A stretch of 64,000 nucleotides of DNA from Strobilurus pachycystidiatus (lineage: Eukaryota; Basidiomycota; Agaricomycetes; Agaricales; Physalacriaceae): contig JAHLMK010000005.1 of NCBI GenBank assembly GCA_019915135.1, forward strand, positions 496,001 through 560,000, written 5' to 3'. A model generated the notes under the pieces. That model was not told the origin of the DNA. It did not search any database and saw only the letters and a list, made by a program, of their open reading frames with translations. Numbering within the stretch: position 1 is the first letter of the stretch; the number at the start of each line of letters is the position of its first letter. The position numbers and the translations under genes were made by a program. Positions 23,816 through 37,845 of the stretch are shown here, one piece after another.

Positions 23816-24518
23816 ATGGACCGTCTACGCAAAGTCTTGAGACGGTGCGTCAGTTGCCAGATGTTTGGCCTGGCATATGCTGACACACATACGCAGCGCT
23901 CCTGTCTCTTCGGAGTCTTCTGACAGAAAAAAGGCTGTCCGTCGCTCGCGATCCATGCCCCTCCAAACAAACCTGATGAACATCGACATCCGCGCTGGCG
24001 CGGACACCCAATACCCAACGTCACAAGTTACTCGCTCTCAGTCCTCCAGGCATCAACTTGGGACAGATGCCAACGAGAAAGTCGACATACAACGCGAACG
24101 CGATCACGCTATGCGCCGTTTGAATGGGGGGCAGAAGAACAGGCCACCCGACGCGTACCAGCGCTATCAAACGCGCCACGCGAACGCGTCGACCCCAGCG
24201 TTACCGCGGCAGAAATCATCCAATAACATCCAAGGATCGAAATCGCCGAGTCGACGCGACGATCCGACATCTGGGACTCGGGGGAAGCCGACTCAGCACT
24301 CCCGATTCTCCAAGCCACTTCCGCCAATTCCTCCGATCAAAACACGGGATGGCAATTGGGGTGCCGTAGATCCCTATATGCGGGGCCTGGGCGTCCCATT
24401 TCACAATGGACCAGCGCCTACTATGCGACAAGCCCCAGTAGCAGTGCTCCGCCCAACACCGGTGGAGAATCGTGCGGTTGTGGCGCGAAGTGTGCACTGC
24501 GTCCAAGAGAGCTGGTGA
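23816..24518 (+). CDS. Small basic, low-complexity protein of unknown function
   Basis: The ATG at 23816 gives MDRLRKVLRRAPVSSESSDR once a short intron (near 23848-23897, acceptor CGCAG) is removed. The roughly 217-residue product is rich in Arg, Ser, Pro and Gln, with SRSMPLQTNLMNIDIRAGAD near the N-terminus, a disordered middle and a proline-rich SKPLPPIPPIKTRDGNWGAV near the C-terminus. PLPPIPP could bind SH3 domains; this is inference. There are no membrane segments. It converges on the mannosidase gene with 214 bp between stop codons. I do not recognise the family. Confidence 0.55.
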
Positions 24519-24732
24519 CGAGAAAGTTGAGGATGAGAGTCATTTGTATGCTTATATATATATCACGGTCCTTTCATGTTTCCATGTCGTTGCTACATAG
24601 ATCACATTCATTTGCTGTTTACAAAGAACTTTGGGCTGTACCGAATAGATGTGTTCCTATAGGCCTTGTCCGAACATTATATGATACAGATAGCATAACT
24701 TAGTGGATGGTGGTATGTGTAATGGTTTGGAA

Positions 24733-26576
<1,844 letters not shown>

Positions 26577-28352
26577 TTCGGGATGTGTGTATTTATAGCC
26601 CCGCCCTATTCCATTCAGGGGAAAAGCTGAAAATGGCGGCACGGCGCTCGCTGGCGAAAAGCAGGGGACGGATGGTGGGGGAGGAGGAGGAGGAGGACTC
26701 CAAGCGATGCAGTGTCGGTATTATATTGTTTCATCGGCGGCTGTTTGCCGGCATATTTGACCACCCTGATCATTCTTGTTTCTCTGTCGCTGACACTCAC
26801 TCAATTGTTGGAACAAACATCTCGAATCTCCATTACAAGACCTTGTCAGGGCTTTGACTTGTGTATACAGCCTCTGGCCACGTATACGGTATACAATGAA
26901 TAAATACTGTTTCCGACAAGCGTCATCTGACGATATTGTCCGTGGCTTTCCCATCAGCGTGTACTGCCACTTCTCATCTCGGGGTTTCTTGGGCGCCAAG
27001 CTTCACGCGTCAAGGGTCTAGCACACAGATTGATGCGTTTCTTCCGTCGTAAGATTGTATTTATCGGCCGCCATTGTGAACATAAGTATTCGACCTCAAT
27101 CTAGCGGGCGCAAGATGGAAATCCCGACGATCTTTGCGCACCATATATGGACAAACCGAATCGTTTAACCGATCGGGTCATTTCTTCTAGGTAACCGGCT
27201 TTCTTGGGCTTCCCGGCTCTGCCAATGCGCTCGTCTATCGTAAGATTGTATGTACTTGTACTCTCCGTATATTCTCCCAATTCAGCGGCCCGCAGAAGCG
27301 GAACGACTCATGGAGATCCCAACCATTTCTGCGCACCCCATGCTACCATATGTACACCACGGCGAGCGGTTTGATCAATTTTGACTCCGGATTTTCAACT
27401 TTCAGCCCGATCGTGATTCGAGGTCAAATCTAGGTAGGGGAGCCCAGTGCTCCCAGATGTCTGAGCGCTCGAGGTTGATTTGAGGTCGAAAGACTGAGGC
27501 TACCCCGGGTGACTTTTTTTTTTGTGCGTCGCTCGACGCTGGTGCTGGGCTAGCTGGTAGCTGGATGCTCCTTCTTGTTTGCAATATGACTTGGATAGAA
27601 GCAAAAAAAATTGAATTACGCTAAATAAATTTTACATGCACATAAAATACGGGAGTAGAGAGATCGTAACAGGCGGAACGTCTGGGCGGCAGCAGTGACA
27701 AACCTATTGTGCAACGGCAAGGGTGCAAACTCGAGGCATGTGGGCATGGCATTGGGTTAACGTCGAATAGCAGAGGGCATCGGCACGGAGGTGGGCAGCT
27801 GCAGGTGATGCAGGAATTATGAGTTGGCTGCCAACACGACTAGAAAAAAAAGGCGCACCGAGTACTGACACCTGAGATTAAATAACAGACATGGCATTTA
27901 ATGCCTCCCATACATCCGTGTTGTGTGAGGTCCTTCGAAGCGATAATCTTGGGGTTCCGAACAGTGGTGATGGTGGTTGAAGGCAAGCTCTTCGATCCTG
28001 CTTGGGTCCACGACGAGGCCTTGCTATATTGGGCGTGACGACTTGCCAAAAAAAAAGTCCAAGTTCCTTGCCGGGTTCAAGGACAGTCCAATTCTCACTG
28101 CAGCCTGATGATTGGCAGTAGAGAAGGTAGCGAGGTGGAAGCGAGCCCATAGCTAGCCTATCGCGAGTTGGAATCAATGTTCGATCGCCGACCTCAATTC
28201 GACGTCGGTGCTGCACAGATTTGGGGCAGTAGATTTTTGCTTGGATTTGTGTGTAAACTGGGTACATGTGTCATCATATCTACATCAATTCGATTTTAAC
28301 TCCTTTACTGCCGAAAATGTCCAAACCCCAAGCGGTGGTGTAGACAAAATGA
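26577..28352. other. Intergenic stretch with a tandem duplication, no gene
   Basis: About 1.8 kb between the mannosidase and the hAT remnant. It contains a diverged tandem repeat (26980-27385) and several A- or T-rich runs near 27510-27620 and 28040. No open frame has a family motif. Confidence 0.4.
26980..27385. repeat. Diverged tandem duplication, unit about 190 bp
   Basis: Both units contain TTTCTTGGGC, then CGTAAGATTGTAT (27048-27060 and 27239-27251), then ATGGARATCCC followed by TGCGCACC and an AACCGAT/ACGGCG-type end. The offset is 191 bp. Matches are interrupted by substitutions and small indels, so the duplication is old. Possibly remnants of a solo LTR or tandem array. Confidence 0.5.
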
Positions 28353-29772
28353 TTAGTGCATCGAAGGCTCGGCTTTCGGTGACGGCTAGCCGCAGCCGAG
28401 CCCAAAATAAGCCAGGCCGAGCCGTAGAACGGCTTTGATTTTGGTAATGGCTCCGAATGGCTGGCACGCGGCTCAGGCCGGGGCTTTGTTAGTGCATCGA
28501 AGGCTCGACTTGGCGCGGCCCGGCGCGGCTGTCATCGGCTCCGGCTCCGAAATGGCTCAGCTCCCCAAAAATAGAAGTTGGCTTGGCTCGGCGCCGCGGC
28601 TTGAGCGGCTGATACTAAATTAGGTTATGCGTACGTTACAAATTGCTCCTGGTCCTGTAAACTAGCTATGTACGCTGCCACATCCTTTGGAACAACATGG
28701 CGATCATGCGTGAGAGTCTCCAAGAATTGTAACTGTTCTTCCTGAGACAATGACGCTGTAAAATTAAGTGCTCCCTTGGACTTGATAGCAAACTTCAAGA
28801 TCTGAAGCGCTTCCATCATTTCCGGGCTAAGACATGAGCGACGGTCCGTAATTGTCTCTTTGGCAGAGGAGAAGATGCGTTCGCATGGAACAGATGTGCC
28901 CTGGATTGGCAGGACATCCATGGCTAGCCGGTAGATGTTTGGATAACGAAGCCGATTTTCCTATAGTAGAAGTATCGGTTCTCAGAACAACAGATGATAT
29001 TGGACGAGTTCACAAACCTGCCAATATACAAAACTGCTCGATGCCACTGAACGTTCGGCCAGATAGAGATTGACTTCATCTTCAATCGTAGAAGGAGGTG
29101 GTATCACAGTCACAGATCCTGCGCCAGCACGAAGAATTTGTTCCGCCAAGGATTGCACAGGTGTCGCAGTAGCAGGCTCCGGTACGACAGCACTGTGACC
29201 GTCCGAACGTGCACGCACCTGAATACAGTTCAACCAACAGTCAATTATGAAGAATCAATATGACTCACAGCATCGATGAATGTATGCTTTGCATTTTGAA
29301 GCTCATGAGGTCGATACTCAGAATAATAGGTGAGCTTCATCATGGGATTGATTGCTTGCAGTCGTGAGTACAACAACTAGGCGAAAGAAGAGGAGAACAT
29401 ACCCATAGCAAGTGTATAAGCCGGGACAGCACGTATGACAGATATGTATTCCTGGAGCTTTTCGAGCCCAGCATCGATGGCCGGACACATTGTAGGATGA
29501 ATGTCTTTCTGTTCTGTCCAGCAGATGACCATGGCCTCGAACGCCGGCAGCGCATCACAGAGTGTTGGTGTCTTCTCTGCCAACAGGCGTTGTTGAAAGA
29601 GATGAGGAACCTGACCTTTGTAAGAAACCGTTGACAAGTAAGAAGCGGTAGAGGAGATTACTTTGAGTATTTTGCATATCTGCTCCAGAAGTGTCCAATC
29701 ACTGGCCGTTATGTTGTGACGAATCATCAGAGACCGATATTCATCAAATGTAAAGAAGCGAGATATGGCCTG
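28353..29772 (-). mobile_element. hAT-type DNA transposon remnant, 5' truncated
   Basis: The right part encodes the C-terminal half of a hAT transposase. Its presumed 3' end is marked by TTAGTGCATCGAAGGCTCG at 28353-28371, which fits the hAT terminal pattern YARNG. A second identical 19-mer lies at 28489-28507. Between 28360 and 28620 the DNA is full of GGCTCGGC / GCCGAGCC motifs, typical subterminal repeats of hAT ends. No matching opposite end is found, and the 5' half of the transposase (BED finger, first catalytic Asp) is missing, so the element cannot move on its own. Confidence 0.65.
28625..29772 (-). pseudogene. hAT transposase C-terminal half
   Basis: Four exon pieces can be followed on the minus strand from about 29772 down to TAA at 28625-28627. 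They read ISRFFTFDEYRSLMIRHNIT, WTLLEQICKILKVISSTASY, AINPMMKLTYYSEYRPHELQ, NRLRYPNIYRLAMDVLPIQG, then the hAT dimerisation signature TSVPCERIFSSAKETITDRR with LSPEMMEALQILKFAI. The fold is that of the RNase-H-like core's second half. Nothing upstream of 29772 continues it. The DE(N-term) residues are therefore absent and the gene is a 5'-truncated relic, although what remains has no stop codons in its exons. Confidence 0.75.
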
Positions 29773-30632
29773 GATTTGATTCAGTATGAAAAACGGGACG
29801 ACAAGTGAGGCACGTTGATGTGCAAGTTCGGAATAGACCTCTGAAAAAGAAGCTATTGTCTAACCACACTATCAATCCTTATCACAACTTAACACTCCTT
29901 GTAAGGGAGATGGGGTGCACAAAGGTTCGAGAGAACAAGGTGCTTTTGGGTAATGGAGAAATAGAGATGTATTCCGAATCGCTGTAGTTAAACTACGAGT
30001 TGTTTTTGGGGGTGTAGGGATTCTGATCGAAATGACACAAGAAAACCTTGAAGTCGTAGGCCGAACCTCTTGACGTATGAAGACCTTAAACAGCGCAAGG
30101 CAATGTAGCTTCTACCTATCAAGTGTTCTGGTGTACAAGGACTTTGTCTTGGAATCGTCAGGCCGCTACCGCAGGTTTTACGCCACTGGACTGCTAACGA
30201 TAAGGACTCCTTCTTGCACTTAAACCAAACTTCTAGTGTCTTGCACCGGGACCAAAGGTTCCGAAAGGTGTCTCAGACGTTGACAACACTCGTTCAAACT
30301 CCATCAGGAAACGCCCTATTATCTTAAGTTGACTCAAAGCTGATAGATTAGTCGCATCTGCTATAAAGCTGTCAAAGTACCCTCAAGCCCCAAAAGTGTT
30401 ACAAAGTAACTACAAGATGATAGCAGCTATGCAATAGCTTGAAGACGCTGCAAGTTGTATACAAATACTTGCAGTTTAATAGCAACAAAACATATATCTT
30501 CAGTTGCTATGTGTTACCTTCAAGCTTATGTCTCTCATGCAATGACTTGTAAGTATTTCTAATCAACTTAATATATCGAATTGAATAAAAACTACTTCAA
30601 AGTACTATCAATCAGTTTCTATGTAATTCTAT
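29773..30632. other. Gene-free flank of the Plavaka block
   Basis: About 860 bp without a gene, increasingly AT-rich toward 30600. Short words such as CTTGCA, GCAAGT and TACTTG recur. TATCTTAAGT at 30320-30329 has an inverted match at 40447-40456, about 10 kb away. It could be the left terminal or subterminal region of the transposon; no convincing terminal inverted repeat was found. Confidence 0.35.
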
Positions 30633-33600
30633 CTAAGCTAGATAAATAGTTTGATAAGTATATATACTAAGCCAATTATTAAGTAAAAATTCGTCACAGG
30701 TATCTAATACTGAGCTCTTTGAGATAGGAATGTCCCACTGATCTGGCGAACACTTCACCCAATTTGGTGTCAGGTGGGCACTTTGACGAATATTGATCAA
30801 AGGAATAATGGACCATTGCCTTTTGATGTGATCTGGCAAGTAGGCTTTGGCGAGGGAAGGTAAGCGATGAGTGCGAGCAGCCTTAGCAGTCAAAGAGGGC
30901 TTGGTATACCACTCAATATATGCTAATGGATATCGTGGCCAATGTTCGGGAGTGTTCAAGGCAACACCATGTAATGTCATCTTTGCAGGAAGTTTGAAGA
31001 TGACATGAACACGGCCGACACGAGTACCTAATCAACAGTGAGTGATTGAACAATGAATACATGAAAGAGATCAATTACCTTGAAGGCCCACGTTCTCAGC
31101 ATCATCGCCGGTAAGAACAATGACAGTGTCAAATCGCCCACCGTCCAGTGGAGTTGCTTTGACCACATCCCGAACTTCAAAGTCATCTGTGATTCCCTCT
31201 CGTCCAAACTTGAATGAATAATAAACGTCAACGCCCATAAATGGTAGAGCAGGATATTCCTGAGCCGCTGCACCCAATTTATCTCGACCCAGAGCAATAA
31301 GATAGGCAAGGAGGTGAGGGGTGAAGTAGGGAATACGATGTTGTTTTGCAATACGGGTCAGGAGTTTGTTGGGGATGCTTGGGTGTTTTGGAAGAGAGAC
31401 TTTCTGAACACGTCCACTGTGCGCAACAGGTGACACTAGAGCAGAGGGTACACCTTCAGCAGGACATGGTGGAATATCAGGAGGCTCAGGGGATGCGGAG
31501 GAGACATATCTTGATACTGTGAACTTATGTCAGTCGATAACTTAGACAGCATCGCCACAATGACTCACCAGCCTGCTTTTGGACCCAAACGGTATATCGA
31601 GCAAAGGCATGGATATTCTCCTTGCGAAGAACCCAGGTCGTCATTTGTGGATACTCGTCCCGCTTGTTCGAGGCCCGCCAGCCTTTTTTGGAGAAGTCGA
31701 TGTGAAGACGCTCAAACATCTCAGTATTGAAGTTGTTGGTAGCTCCAAATAGACGAATGGAGGTGACATAATGGCGAAGTGAGTGTATTTTGGGAATGTT
31801 GAAGTTTTCACGAAGGCCGACCTGCTCAATATTAGATCAGATAATACAAAACAAGGAGAGAACTACTCACATCAATGAAATAATCCTTGTTGGCATGCCA
31901 CTCATCAAGAGCCTTGTCCATGTAGCCAAGTGTATCCTCCTCATGTGTAGAATATTGAGCAAGGTAGATGAAATCAAGGATAGCGCGACAAGCAATGACA
32001 CCACGTTCAGGAATATCTGAACCAACGAGGCAGGCAAGGAGGATCTTCCCCATATTCTTCCGCTCTGCGCCGCTGACCTGCGAGAGAGCGCTGATTCCAT
32101 TTTTGAAGTGACGGAGACCCAAACCTGGGGGCAGACATCGAATGCGTCGGTCCATCTCCTCCTCCGTCAAGAGAGTTTGACACCAATCAATGAGATGTTT
32201 GAGAACTCCCTGATATAGCTGATGGAGAACATCTGGCGTCGTGCTGAGATGGATGTTCGTGTGGGGAAGATCAGCCCAAAAAGGCTTCGGAACATGTCCA
32301 GACACGTTCTGAGACATGCACGTCTCGAAATAAGTCGTCCTGGAGGTCGTCGTCTCGTCGGCATCAGACATCACCCCAAGCGTCCACATGGGCGTTCGCA
32401 GTGCCCATTCCGTATCATCGCCCATCTCTGCTGGGTCACACTGGCACTTGGGACAGGAGCCGTACTTTGCACAAGTCACAAGACATTGTTCAGGATAGTC
32501 GGCAACATAACTCGCCAAGATGGGGTGCACCATGCGAACAGCCCCGTCGCCACTCGTCATCTCCACGCCAGTTTTTCCCGCCTCGATAAGGGGTGAGAAG
32601 ATCTCAGTCATCGCAGCGTGGAAGAGGCGCTGATATCGAGAACGCATGGCAGCCTTGGAGATGTTCCCCTTGTTGAGCTTCTCGATGGGGAGGTATCCAA
32701 CGAGAATACAAGCTAGCTGGGATGGCTTGCGTCGCAGATGGCTGGGAATGTTTCCAAGAGTGAGATAGACAGGGTACGCCTGGCGACTGCCCGAGAATTG
32801 AGTGAGCTGGGTCTTGTCGGTCGATACTATCAGAGGTGCAACAGTGTGACCTATTGGAAGCTTATCCTGATAGTTGTGTGAGTTGGCAAAATCAACAAAT
32901 AAGAGGGAATCAATTACCTGGATAAAGTGCCACCATTTGGCGGTCCACATTTCATTGTACAGACGTCGGTCGCGCTCCTTGTTGCTGAAGAGGGTACTTG
33001 GCTTGTAAACAAGATGGCTTGCTAGTTCGGGATCACCCCAGAGGGAGCGAATGGACTCGAGAATGTCCCGATGACGGAGGGTGAATTGTTCATCGGGAAA
33101 ATCGGGGAAAGAGAGATGTTTGACCTTCCAGTTGCCAGCGCGACGAGGTAAAGAATCCACAATCTTGTGAAGGCCGCGTGTAGTGCTGTATGACAGACCA
33201 AGCTTTTCTCGCACCTGAAAAGGGTAAAATGAGCGAAAAGCACTGACAATGAGATATGAAACTTACACCCGGAATACTCAAGAGTTCGTTGAAGGCATTG
33301 TGGCCTATGCCTTGATTGACCATCCACTGTGCAATTTGCCAGTCTAAGGCGGAGGCAAACGGCTTGTACCACTCCAGATCTGTGAGGTCCGGGGCACCGC
33401 TACCATCCATGACTACATCGGGAGTAAAATTGGTGCCGAATAACGCTGCCCACTGCTCATGGACGTTGGTCGACATACGAAGGATCTTCCCCGCCGTTCC
33501 ATGCTCATCAGAAACACGCTCCGATAACTCGTCGTCCTCATCGTCATCGAGATAACGGGCACGGCCACCAAGCAGAGTCTGCATGCGAATACGCTGTGTG

Positions 33601-34145
33601 GACGGTCCCGGGCCCGCCTGACCCAGCGCTGGGAGGTCGTCAAGAGTTTCGAACACCTCCAACGCCTCAGCATTCTCAAGCCACACCCGGAAAGCAGCAC
33701 CGGCATTTTCGTCTTCGTCAATGTCGAGATCATCGTCCTCGGCGTTAGGTTGGGTTTCCTCCTCCCCTCCACCACCAGTCTCGTCATCCTCAGGTAAGTG
33801 CCCTGCATCAACGGAGACAGGCTCATCAAGGTCGTTGTCGTCGTCGCCATCATCGGTATTCTCACGAGCAGCATGGAAATCCGGTGTGGACTGATACGCA
33901 TCAAAGACGGCAGCGGATTGAGAGGCTACCTCGATAATAGGAGCGGCAACAAGAGTGGAGTTCGCAAGGTGCTCCGGGGACTTCCCGCGCGTAAGCCAGC
34001 CTTTGCAGGTCTTGGCCTGTCGGAGGTGACTTCGCATGCCGCCCACTGTCGCAAAACGACGGCTGCATTCCGGGTTCTCGCAAGGGACTAGTTGAGGTGG
34101 CATAGCAGATATAGTAGGCGTGTAGGGACAAGGCTTGTACAGCAT
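30633..34145 (-). CDS. Plavaka-type transposase (CACTA-like superfamily)
   Basis: About six exons yield a product near 1,080 residues. Exon 1 (34145-33267) has a zinc-finger-like N-terminus, PCENPECSRRFATVGGMRSH with a downstream Cys, then a very acidic linker. Exon 2 (33214-31871) has the Plavaka core: LGLSYSTTRGLHKIVDSLP, YPVYLTLGNIPSHLRRKPSQ, ACILVGYLPIEKLN, VHPILASYVADYPEQCLVTC, KPFWADLPHTNIHLSTTPDV and LHQLYQGVLKHLIDW. Next come FNIPKIHSLRHYV and FNTEMFERLHIDFSKKGWRA. A 51 nt stretch coding QVIDSLLFVDFANSHNY is probably an in-frame intron. The last exon stops at TAG 30633-30635. All joins keep frame, so the transposase may be intact. An in-frame second ATG at 34101-34103 is an alternative start. 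It diverges from the plus-strand gene that begins near 34989. Confidence 0.85.
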
Positions 34146-34719
34146 CAGTTACGCATGCGAAAGGAATAAAAAAAGTGCAACTTACATGCGAAATCAAAGA
34201 GAATTGGGGTCGAGTGTGTGTAAGAGCTGCGGGACTATACGTGAATTGAGATGCGCTGCAAAAAACTAATCAGCACTTGACGTGAAAATTTGGGAGTCTA
34301 GCGTGAGCCTGCCCTGCCATCTCGGCGCTGCGGCTGGCGTTGGAAGTAGGCTCAAGGTCGGCCCTTTGATCGACAAAGCCAGCCGCCGCGTCAAGAGGGC
34401 CGGAGAAGATACGCGAAGGTGGAGAATGACACGTACAAATTTGATTCTGAGCAGCGCGGGACGACGAGATGACAATCGGTGGAATATCCTGTAAAAGATG
34501 CGATAAATATGTGCTCGAACCGGTGTGACAAGGGGAACGACGGACCCACAGAGACGAAAGAGATCTAGAAAAACGTTGATTCGTCAGTAAGTAGATACTA
34601 CGGGGAGGCGGGCCAAAGGAGCGCAAACGGCGGGCATGGGCACTGGCGAGCGAGCGGGCAAAAGAAGGAGGAAATGACGCTTACCGGAGCGACGGAGTCT
34701 GCGTTGAGAGAGTGGCAGT

Positions 34720-34812
34720 GTACTTGTGCAAGACAGAGTACGGCCAAAAATGCGAAAAGGTACTTGTGCAAGACAGAGTACATGCGAATCGTATTTGTGC
34801 AAGACAGAATAC
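34720..34812. repeat. Three 22 bp hairpin-forming repeats in a divergent promoter
   Basis: Copies at 34720-34741, 34760-34781 and 34791-34812 share the core TTGTGCAAGACAGA. The first two begin GTACT and end AGTAC; the third begins GTATT and ends AATAC. Each unit can form a stem, and in the third the stem extends to eight pairs (ATCGTATT with AATACGAT). The repeats lie between the transposase start (34145) and the divergent gene start (34989). Confidence 0.75.
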
Positions 34813-34988
34813 GATATACGGCGGTCCGGGGGCGGAGCAGTGTGCTCGACGGGCGGCGCAGAAGTCTCGAGGCCAGGTCTAGCGGCGTGGGCGGGTGGTG
34901 GGACACTTGACTCAGACGGGAACCGGACTTGATCGTGCGCACGGGCCATGTTTGGTCCTGTCGTGCATCAGCCTTAGTGACGAATAGG

Positions 34989-37510
34989 ATGATCGATAAT
35001 CTCAACATCGATCCCATCGCTCAACCATCGCCACCCCAGCAAACTCGAACCCGGCCGCCCACCACTTCGCTCCGGCGCACTACGATCTTGCATCTAGTGC
35101 TACAGCACGATCTTGCATCTGCTGTTCGGTCTCGGTCTTGTGCCAGATCTGACATGGAGTCCGACGCGGAGTCCAACATCGAGTCCGACGCTGAGTCCAA
35201 CGCTGAGTCCACCATAGAGTCGTATAACGGGCGGCTCGGGCGCGTCTTTGCCTCCCATGGCGTCTTTGTGACCACACCCAACGCCGACTACATCCCCGCC
35301 GACCTCCTGATTGGTGAACGGCATGTTCGCCTGCGCCGCAACTACCGATTTGGGCAGGACGACCCTCTGTTGCACCCCCAGTATTTCGATGAACGCGTAC
35401 CTCACCTGTCCTGCGTGCCGCACCCCGACAAGCGGGTCGCCGCCGATAACGACGCTCTGTGGTATACCCCCGATGAGGCCAAGGACTTCGTCTGCGAACA
35501 GGACGCTTGTATGTCACGGAATGTCGGGCGGTTGAGCCAACGCCTGCGCCTGGAGATCTCAGAGGCGACTTTCACCACCCTGTGGCGTGTCAAGTCCATG
35601 CTGGAAGATGAGCGCCAAGCTCCCGCGCGCACCGACCGAGTCTTATGCACGCTCCAGCCCCGCCTCAAGTATCTCACTCAGCGTTTGAATCTCGTCTCTT
35701 CCTTCCCCGAGGCGTTGGCGCTGTATTGTCATACGGCTCGCGTTGCTCTCGAACTGTTGGGCCGAGTCGTCTGGTTCACCGTCGTCCGCTATCGATATTA
35801 TAATCTGCCTGAACCGCGTTACGGTTCCACACCCGGCGAGGGGACGGTCTCTGTTGCGAGAACGGTGGGAGCCCTCACCTTTGATTTGACAGTGGCAGAG
35901 AATCTTCACAAGGTGCGCATGATTGTACTTTGTTTCGTGAGTTGCAACTAACCATTGGAATAGTGCGGCATCCCAGTTTGGCTTGTTCGCCCTCTAGACC
36001 TCAAAGTTGGCATCACTTGCACCGAATGGCTTGACGAAACCGTCCTTCCCGCTGCCGCTCCTTGGGCAGAGGAAGATTTCTGGTGTGAGGCCGATCCTCC
36101 CTTCTCACCCATTTTCGCCGGCGAGTCGCTCGACATCATGCGGTGTTACGCCGCCATGTACAAACACGTCTCCGAAATGATGAGCTCTTACTCGTCCATG
36201 TCCGTGTCTGTCGCCATTTCCTCATCATCCACACCATCATCGACTACGCCTCCCATCCCATCGTCATCTACACCTTCATCGTCTATGTCTCGCCTCTCCT
36301 CCAGCTCCGCAAAGGTGACGACCACGGTCTCTAAGAATTTACGCACATCACCTTGTAAGCATTTTTTTTAATTAGCTATCTAGTTATCGGCTGACAGATT
36401 CTTGCAGATCCAACCTCTAGTCCACGCGGCACGAAAGAGCCATCTCGTCGCCCTAACAGAGCTCCTCCGCAACCCAACCGCGACAAGTTCGTAGACGTCT
36501 CCACGCCCTTGATGCCCGACTCCATACCTGCTTGGGCCGATGCAGCAGCTGCTGTCAGTAAAGCGGGGCTCGTCTCGCAAACTCGCAAGCCCTGGCCCGG
36601 TACAAGACAAGGTTACGCGCTACCGGACCCGAACCTTCTTGTCAGTTCGAAGGATGATGAGACCATCAGTGGGCAGCTCCGGATTCTCGTGAAGCTTTGG
36701 CGCGTGCTGATCTATCGCATCACGGCTCTGTCGTTGGACGTCTTCAGCTCACAGCAATGGCGTTCAATCATGACGATAGAGACGCATGATGCACTACAGC
36801 CGGGTTCGAAGGCATACAACCGGCGGCAGGAGATGCAAGACCTTCTGAACAAGTGTCTCCAGGACTCCAAGAAACAGGTATTCCCTTTTGCTTGACTTTG
36901 CGTCTTTTCTCGGGCTGACCTTTCGCAGGGTGTCTGTAATTTCGTGAATATGGCCTCTGCTCCGCTCCGTTGGTATGGAGAAGCGGTCTCACTCCAGACC
37001 CCACTGTCACCAGCGGAGACTCGACCGATTTTGTGGGAGCTTTGCGAGGTGAACTTCCGCTGGGAGATACTGTCCTTGGACTCCGTCCTCTACACATTGA
37101 AGGACCCCAGCTCCGATACCAATGAGTGGACACCACTCGATGCAGACACGCGGGCCGATCGCGAAGCCGCAATCCTCGACGCTATTCCCTATTTTGATGT
37201 AGCGCTCGTGCCGCGCAGAGTCAGTGGTGGGTGGGGAACCGAGGGATTCGCTGCGCAGAATGCGCGGCAGCGCCGTGAGTCGATGTTCGGTCTCTTTCGG
37301 GTGATGCAAGGGTGGAGGTACTCTCGGGAACATATTCCACGTACTGTCTGGGACTCCGGTGAGGCTTTACGCAGCGTGGCCATCGAACGCTCGAGCAGTG
37401 CTCTCCGGGATGCCGAGTACAATGTTGCGTACTGGTATATAACCCTCTTTTGCGAGGTGTTCAATCGGCCGCCTGTCCTCCCTCACTGCTGCTCTCCCTC
37501 CGCTCATTAG
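34989..37510 (+). CDS. Uncharacterised protein next to the Plavaka transposase
   Basis: The ATG at 34989 is the first in the long open frame; an ATG at 35154 just before a short acidic repeat (ESDAESNIESDAESNAES) is an alternative. Exon 1 ends at 35912, exon 2 runs 35964 to about 36354, and further exons continue to TAG at 37508-37510. Recognisable segments: RRNYRFGQDDPLLHPQYFDE, LRLEISEATFTTLWRVKSML, a Ser/Thr/Pro-rich low-complexity stretch, then LWELCEVNFRWEILSLDSVL and QNARQRRESMFGLFRVMQGW. The product is about 780 residues, without membrane segments or catalytic motifs I know. Similar C-terminal patterns (WELCEVNFR, then ALD-like) occur in my memory of Agaricomycete hypothetical proteins, which I cannot verify here. 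It precedes a DUF6532-like gene on the same strand. Confidence 0.7.
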
Positions 37511-37741
37511 CTTGCCAGTCTTGGCCTTTGTTCATGTGACGTGCTATGAGCGCCGCCGATTTTTTTTATCTTGTGCAATTATCTCCAATATCTTGTGTAT
37601 CCGCTACAGCGCCGTGCCCTCCGTGGCAATAATGCATTCCATTTCTTGCCATTATCGTCCCACTCTGTGAGTCGTGTGAATTGGCGTGGTCCGTGCACGC
37701 GTTTGATTGCAGGGTAAGTAGCGAACCCTGAGATCAAAGGA

Positions 37742-37749
37742 TATATAAG
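37742..37749 (+). promoter_or_regulatory. TATA box of the DUF6532-like gene
   Basis: TATATAAG lies 97 bp upstream of the ATG at 37846, followed by a pyrimidine-rich leader, an arrangement typical of an RNA polymerase II core promoter. Confidence 0.6.
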
Positions 37750-37845
37750 GCTGTTTGTGTGGTGCGTCGTTCTTTACTTCTTCCCCCCACATTCCTTTTT
37801 ACTTTTTCTTTCTCGTCCTCGTACCGCCTCTCTGCTCACCGTACC

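Noticed and set aside
26577..26642. 22-codon upstream extension of the mannosidase
   Set aside because: The extension begins at GTG; no ATG is present, and the membrane anchor works from the ATG at 26576.
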